Positions 60,424 through 64,000 of a stretch of 64,000 bases of DNA are shown one piece after another; positions within the stretch are counted from its first letter, which is position 1, and every line of letters starts with the position of its first letter. Below the pieces are notes generated by a model. That model made no database searches. It was not told the DNA's origin and was given only the letters and a program-made list of their open reading frames with translations. Position numbers and translations under genes: made by a program. The DNA comes from Bacteroidota bacterium (GTDB taxonomy: Bacteria > Bacteroidota > Bacteroidia > Chitinophagales > Saprospiraceae), in assembly GCA_024743405.1 (NCBI GenBank), contig JANSWP010000022.1:1-64000 (forward strand), given 5' to 3'.

Positions 60424-62055
60424 TTAAAACCTAAAACCTATATTCAACCCAATCCAACCTTTTAGACTGGTACCGTCTTTCAGGGTTTTGTTAATAATCT
60501 TGTAAGGGACGAGTGAGGAGCCATATTCGCCTGTATCAGCATTTGTTTTTTGAGAGAGCATAATATTAACCGTTGGTCCCCAGAAAAAACCTGCCATTTT
60601 TCCAAGTTTCCGGAAATGAAGCATTTTCAATTGAGCAATGGTATTAAGTTCATTCGTCCAAATCTCCTTTTCATTTAAATGTATTACTTGAGCCTCAATA
60701 TTTACATAGGTTTTAGGCGTAAAATCGAGAACGGTTCCGATTCCATAACCAACGCCCCATGAATAATTATTGAACCTTGGAAACCTAGTTCCAAAATGGA
60801 AAATATTGTAAAACTTCTTTACCCCAAGCTTGAAACTCATATTAAAATAAAGTAAATCACTCGCATACAATTCAAACTTATTGTAACCGTATTTCACTAT
60901 ATTTATAAGTCCAATTGGTACACCGCTAACTGTATCTGAAACATTAATGAATCCAATCTGAAAACCGTGTACTTCTTTCGCAATATTTATTCCGCTCACC
61001 TGTCCGACTCTTACATCTTTGGCAACATTAAAAATAGCACCAATTTGCATTTTCGATTTGCCAGCACTCACGTTAAAAAGTCCAGCCGCTTGAAGTGCAT
61101 CCGATTCTTTTCCAACTATATTGAATAAACCAGAAGCTTGAACTCCATCAAATTTACCAGAAACAATATTCATCAATCCTGCGCCTTGAACTGCCGCGCC
61201 TTGTCTTGAAAAATTAAACAGTCCAGCTGCCTGTATTCCGGTGGTGGTACCTTTTGTTGAATTGAATAAGCCACCTACTTGAGTCCCAATCACATCATTT
61301 CCAACACTATTTCCAAGTCCTGCAACTTGAAACCCTTTAACATCCTTTTTGACAGTATTAAATAACCCACCGACTTCTAATCCATTCACGCCTCCTGTTG
61401 AACCAATCAACAGATTGAGAGAAACGTTATTTGTTGTTCGGTAACCATTCTTATTGTTCGTGCTCAAAGTTGGAATAATGGAAAATTGAGCAGGTCGTTT
61501 AATTCCTATTGGAGTTAGTTGAGATTCCCATTGTAGGCGTATTTTTTCCTGTCGCATCAGACCTGAATCAAAAGGAAATATTTTTTCCTCTGAATTATCA
61601 GATTTTATTTCATTAAAATCTCTTTTGCCCGCAGGATCAATATTCAATTCATCAAATGATAATCTTTCAAAAACTGGTTCTTCCAATTCATTTTGAGTCA
61701 AAATCGGTTGTACTTTGTGAGTATTTCTTTCAGAAATTAATTGCTTATTCTCATCTACTCGAAGTACGATTTGATCTCCAATGGAAACATACACAACCTT
61801 GGTTTCACTCAATAATTCATCCAAAGCCATAGATAAAGGTTTGTCAACAACTTTCGAACTAACTCGCTGATTTACAGGCAAAAAACTACTACTGTATGAA
61901 AAATAGACGTTATGATTTTTACTAATATCAGCAAGTGCTGTCTCCAATGGAACTTCTTTAAACTCCAGTGAGACAAGCTTATTTAATTGGCTTGACTGTG
62001 CGAAAACATTCACACATAAAAACCACCCAATTAAGAATAATCCTAAATGCTTCAT
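60424..62055 (-). CDS. STN-domain protein with LA_2272-like surface repeats
   Basis: The 543-residue product has a signal peptide (ending NVFAQ) and an N-terminal STN (secretin/TonB short N-terminal) domain (about 25-105: KLVSLEFKEVPLETALADIS to VSIGDQIVLR). After a linker come about ten LA_2272-like repeats (about 225-380: VGGLFN, VAGLGN, AAGLFN, GAGLMN, ASGLFN, IGAIFN, IGLINI). A strand-rich end like an outer-membrane barrel (to LKGWIGLNIGFRF) follows. STN domains usually sit on TonB receptors or secretins, so this partner is unusual. The role is unknown; it is predicted to be an outer-membrane protein. Confidence 0.83.
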   Translation of the reverse strand: MKHLGLFLIGWFLCVNVFAQSSQLNKLVSLEFKEVPLETALADISKNHNVYFSYSSSFLPVNQRVSSKVVDKPLSMALDELLSETKVVYVSIGDQIVLRVDENKQLISERNTHKVQPILTQNELEEPVFERLSFDELNIDPAGKRDFNEIKSDNSEEKIFPFDSGLMRQEKIRLQWESQLTPIGIKRPAQFSIIPTLSTNNKNGYRTTNNVSLNLLIGSTGGVNGLEVGGLFNTVKKDVKGFQVAGLGNSVGNDVIGTQVGGLFNSTKGTTTGIQAAGLFNFSRQGAAVQGAGLMNIVSGKFDGVQASGLFNIVGKESDALQAAGLFNVSAGKSKMQIGAIFNVAKDVRVGQVSGINIAKEVHGFQIGFINVSDTVSGVPIGLINIVKYGYNKFELYASDLLYFNMSFKLGVKKFYNIFHFGTRFPRFNNYSWGVGYGIGTVLDFTPKTYVNIEAQVIHLNEKEIWTNELNTIAQLKMLHFRKLGKMAGFFWGPTVNIMLSQKTNADTGEYGSSLVPYKIINKTLKDGTSLKGWIGLNIGFRF

Positions 62056-62183
62056 TTCTTATATCGACTGCCAAAAGCGAATTCAAAACTTCGTAAGTTC
62101 AGATTTTGACAAAAAAATTGAACTTTGAACAACGGAATTTTGAACATTTTTTTCCTAAAAAGCAATCATTTGGGCGAGAACGA

Positions 62184-62447
62184 TTAATTAGTACTTTGCC
62201 AAACTGAAAATTGAAAACTGCTTGCACAATTACAACCATTGTCTTTTAGAAGGTAACCACCGTTATAAGGTACAAATTTCACATTTTCTGTGGTCATTAC
62301 TTCCATAACTTTTAAAACAATTGAAATGTCTGCTTCTCGTAGAAAAGTAGAAGTAAAATGACAACTCAAAATAGTAGCATCTCCAACTTCACTCCATTCC
62401 GAAGCTGAAAAACCTTTTCCAAAGCAAAAGAGGCAGTAATTTGCCAT
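62184..62447 (-). CDS. Doubtful short reading frame of 87 codons
   Basis: The frame starts with an ATG inside the terminator of the gene upstream and encodes MANYCLFCFGKGFSASEWSE and so on. No domain is recognised. The start position makes expression unlikely unless a later Met is used (MEVMTTENVKFVPYNGG). It occupies most of the 425-base gap between the STN protein and the NTF2-like protein; nothing else is seen there. Confidence 0.22.
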   Translation of the reverse strand: MANYCLFCFGKGFSASEWSEVGDATILSCHFTSTFLREADISIVLKVMEVMTTENVKFVPYNGGYLLKDNGCNCASSFQFSVWQSTN

Positions 62448-62459
62448 TACTGCCTCTTT
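62427..62459. terminator. Terminator of the NTF2-like protein gene
   Basis: A perfect 14-bp stem (AAAGAGGCAGTAAT and its complement) with a five-base loop lies 22 bases past the minus-strand gene. A T-run follows on both strands. Confidence 0.8.
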
Positions 62460-62480
62460 TTCAACCTAATACACTGTTTG

Positions 62481-62957
62481 CTATTCGTTTCCTGAATCAG
62501 ACGCTGCCTCTTCATAAGAACTTTCATTTATCCATCCAACATGCACAATCTTCCACTGACCTCTCTTCTTTTCCAAAATTCGAATTTCCCGTGTGATAGC
62601 CTCACTTTCTTGAGTAAAACAAACCCAAGCTCCATTTTTATAAATTCTGAAACTCCAATTTTTACGTTCAACAGTACTTTGGTTTGGATCTGGGTATTTT
62701 TCAAAACTTTCTTTCACAAAAGCATTTACTTCATTCCATCCTTGGTGATCCAAACGCATAAAGTTGGTAGTTCCACTCCAACTTACATAGTCTTTATGCA
62801 CCCATGTATCTGACCATTTTGCATAATCACGCTGCCACCAAGAATCAGTTTCTTGTTTGATGGTATTGACAATTGCTTGCTCCTTTTTAGAGAAAGGTTG
62901 GCTAAAAGAGGAAAGTGAAAAAATCAAAAAGGTAAAAATTAAAGTAAAACGATTCAT
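62481..62957 (-). CDS. Secreted NTF2-like (SnoaL-fold) protein
   Basis: The 158-residue product has a signal peptide (ending LSSFSQ) and an NTF2-like cone fold, seen in AIVNTIKQETDSWWQRDYAK, WVHKDYVSWSG, FVKESFEKYPDPN and the end LEKKRGQWKIVHVGWINESS. Such folds bind small molecules or act as enzymes; the pocket residues do not tell which. It is probably periplasmic. Confidence 0.78.
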   Translation of the reverse strand: MNRFTLIFTFLIFSLSSFSQPFSKKEQAIVNTIKQETDSWWQRDYAKWSDTWVHKDYVSWSGTTNFMRLDHQGWNEVNAFVKESFEKYPDPNQSTVERKNWSFRIYKNGAWVCFTQESEAITREIRILEKKRGQWKIVHVGWINESSYEEAASDSGNE

Positions 62958-63042
62958 CTTATTAGGTTTTAGAAAGCCGAGGCTTTAAAAGCTAATAAAC
63001 TACATGAATTTTAACATACTCCAAATCAAAACAGACAAGTCC

Positions 63043-63076
63043 TATATGCAGGTTATTATCTTATAAAGTCTCTAAG
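63043..63076 (+). repeat. Possible right-end fragment of element family C
   Basis: The segment TATGCAGGTTATTATCTTAT with its continuation AAAGTCTCTAAG resembles the right end of element C (TACGTAGGTTATTATTTTCG then AAGTCCCTAAG). It directly abuts element E. Confidence 0.4.
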
Positions 63077-63275
63077 TAACGCCTAAAGAATAACTCAGAC
63101 ATTTGCCTATGTATTTTTTGAACTTTTGCGGCGTTAAAAATACTCGCCGATGCCCTGCATCCTGCGCTGGCTTGTGCCAGAAGGTACAAAGGCGAACGCA
63201 AAAAGTATTTTTGCCTTGCTAAAATCCAAAATCTACTATTTCAAATTGGCGGACTTATTTTTTAGCCGTTACTAA
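63073..63275 (-). repeat. Palindromic MITE-like element, family E, long copy
   Basis: The ends TAAGTAACGCCTAAAGAATA and the near complement TTATTTTTTAGCCGTTACTA enclose 203 bases. On the minus strand the core CGAGTATTTTTAACG is identical to that of family B (63132-63146). The middle has a GC-rich section with CCTGCATCCTGCGCTGGC. No coding capacity is visible. A short relative lies at 44052-44133. Confidence 0.75.
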
Positions 63276-63371
63276 AGGAATGATTCAATAATAAATATCT
63301 ATTGACTAATGCATCATTCCTAAACAAAAAATGCTTTGATTATCGAATTATTATTCTGGTAGGAAAAGCTT

Positions 63372-63417
63372 AGGAACGCGGATAGAATAAATTTACATTT
63401 ATTTTGTCCGTGTTCCT
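63372..63417. repeat. Long hairpin upstream of the last gene
   Basis: The 21-base arms AGGAACGCGGATAGAATAAAT and ATTTATTTTGTCCGTGTTCC(T) pair with three mismatches around TTAC. It could be a terminator or another palindromic repeat; no gene ends just before it. The rest of 63276-63589 shows nothing clear. Confidence 0.45.
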
Positions 63418-63589
63418 TAAAGTGCGTATCGGTATCGTATTATCGGTTTGCAGTGATTTTTCTTGAACGTGCGAACTCCTTAAAGATAAGTCTTAATTAT
63501 GTGTAAGGCAAATACAATAGGAATTGACAATGTTTTTTCGGTAAAAAAACTATATTTACCATATATCTGTGATTTCAAATATTACTTTA

Positions 63590-64000
63590 ATGAGCACCTC
63601 AAATAAAGGATTAACAAGCGAAGATTTTGTCATTATTGCAGTCATGGCATTTGGTTTTTTTGGCGGATTAATCGCTCAAAAAATGGATTATCAACCTATT
63701 ATTGTTTCTATTCTTTTTGGGACAGGAATCGCATCATTGGTTTATCGATTTTTAGGAGGTATACAGGATAGTACTTCTTTCAATCTTGGACCAGTAAAAA
63801 TAGTAGGAGCCCTTGCTGCCCTTATTGGAACAGCTTGGGTGATTGATTTTAAATTAGAAAAACAAGTTCAACCAATTGAACAATTGTCTATTATGCCTCC
63901 AATTAATGAATGGTTTGGAATGAAAAAAGATGGTTCACCCGTAGCTGTTTCTGTCAATGAAGCTACCATCGACCCACCTACTCAAGGATTAGAAGAAAAC
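63590..64000 (+). CDS. Partial membrane protein running off the window
   Basis: An ATG at 63590 starts a frame of 137 codons that is still open at the window end, so the gene is 3'-incomplete. The product has a short polar start (MSTSNKGLTSED) and about three hydrophobic segments: residues 13-32, 37-55 and 67-86. It continues with a polar region (QPIEQLSIMPPINEWFGMKK). I do not recognise the family. Confidence 0.7.
   Translation, partial: MSTSNKGLTSEDFVIIAVMAFGFFGGLIAQKMDYQPIIVSILFGTGIASLVYRFLGGIQDSTSFNLGPVKIVGALAALIGTAWVIDFKLEKQVQPIEQLSIMPPINEWFGMKKDGSPVAVSVNEATIDPPTQGLEEN

Noticed and set aside
1-64000. tRNA, rRNA, phage or integrase genes
   Set aside because: I saw no cloverleaf with conserved T-loop sequence, no rRNA segment and no integrase, capsid or terminase motif in any translated frame.

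Overview
The window looks like the chromosome of a member of the Bacteroidota, most likely of the Saprospiria (Saprospiraceae-like). The DNA is AT-rich. Shine-Dalgarno sites are largely absent. Several genes carry the TAnnTTTG -7 element known from this phylum, and several secreted proteins end in a type IX secretion (T9SS) sorting domain. Bacteroidota-style genes include LytS/LytTR pairs, a TonB-dependent outer-membrane barrel, DUF2807, DUF6090, a STN-domain protein and an FG-GAP/UnbV protein. No rRNA, tRNA or CRISPR array was seen.

Layout. 1-8 kb: a lipoprotein of unknown role, hemL, an M20 amidohydrolase, a LytS/LytTR two-component pair and a T9SS-sorted FG-GAP protein. 8.5-17.8 kb: a nucleotide cyclase/TPR protein, an outer-membrane barrel receptor, a DUF6090 protein, recD2 with a DUF1801 protein, and a NarL-type response regulator. 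18.4-26.4 kb: a complete curli-type amyloid cluster, all on the minus strand. In transcription order it holds two curlin-repeat proteins of identical length, a CsgB-like minor curlin, CsgE, CsgF, CsgG and a beta-propeller lipoprotein. 26.6-28.4 kb, divergent from it: an ECF sigma factor and a membrane protein combining an anti-sigma-like N-terminus, a thioredoxin-like domain and a T9SS-like tail. 28.5-41 kb: an S9 peptidase, an M20 peptidase, rfbA, a hybrid kinase with a separate Hpt protein, an AIM24-family protein, uvrB and a Rieske oxygenase. 41-51.5 kb: a DEAD-box helicase, a broken peroxiredoxin-like gene, truA, a DUF1761 protein, popT(DUF368)-aroE-proline dehydrogenase, a SpoU methyltransferase, an M28 peptidase and thiL. 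51.8-64 kb: a phosphoesterase, an aminotransferase and mostly envelope or secreted proteins, ending in a membrane protein cut by the window edge.

Most notable. In the curli cluster, CsgE has an extra N-terminal domain that resembles the curli inhibitor CsgH/CsgC, CsgG is fused to a C-terminal barrel-like domain, and two of the curlin promoters share an identically spaced dyad. The sigma factor/redox protein pair beside the cluster is a candidate regulator. The window also carries at least eight palindromic, MITE-like non-coding elements. Their terminal repeats differ between families, yet three families share the 15-nt core CGAGYATTTTTAACG. Two copies lie inverted about 4 kb apart around deaD, the broken peroxiredoxin gene and truA. 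Family names come from reading motifs by eye; no database search was run.
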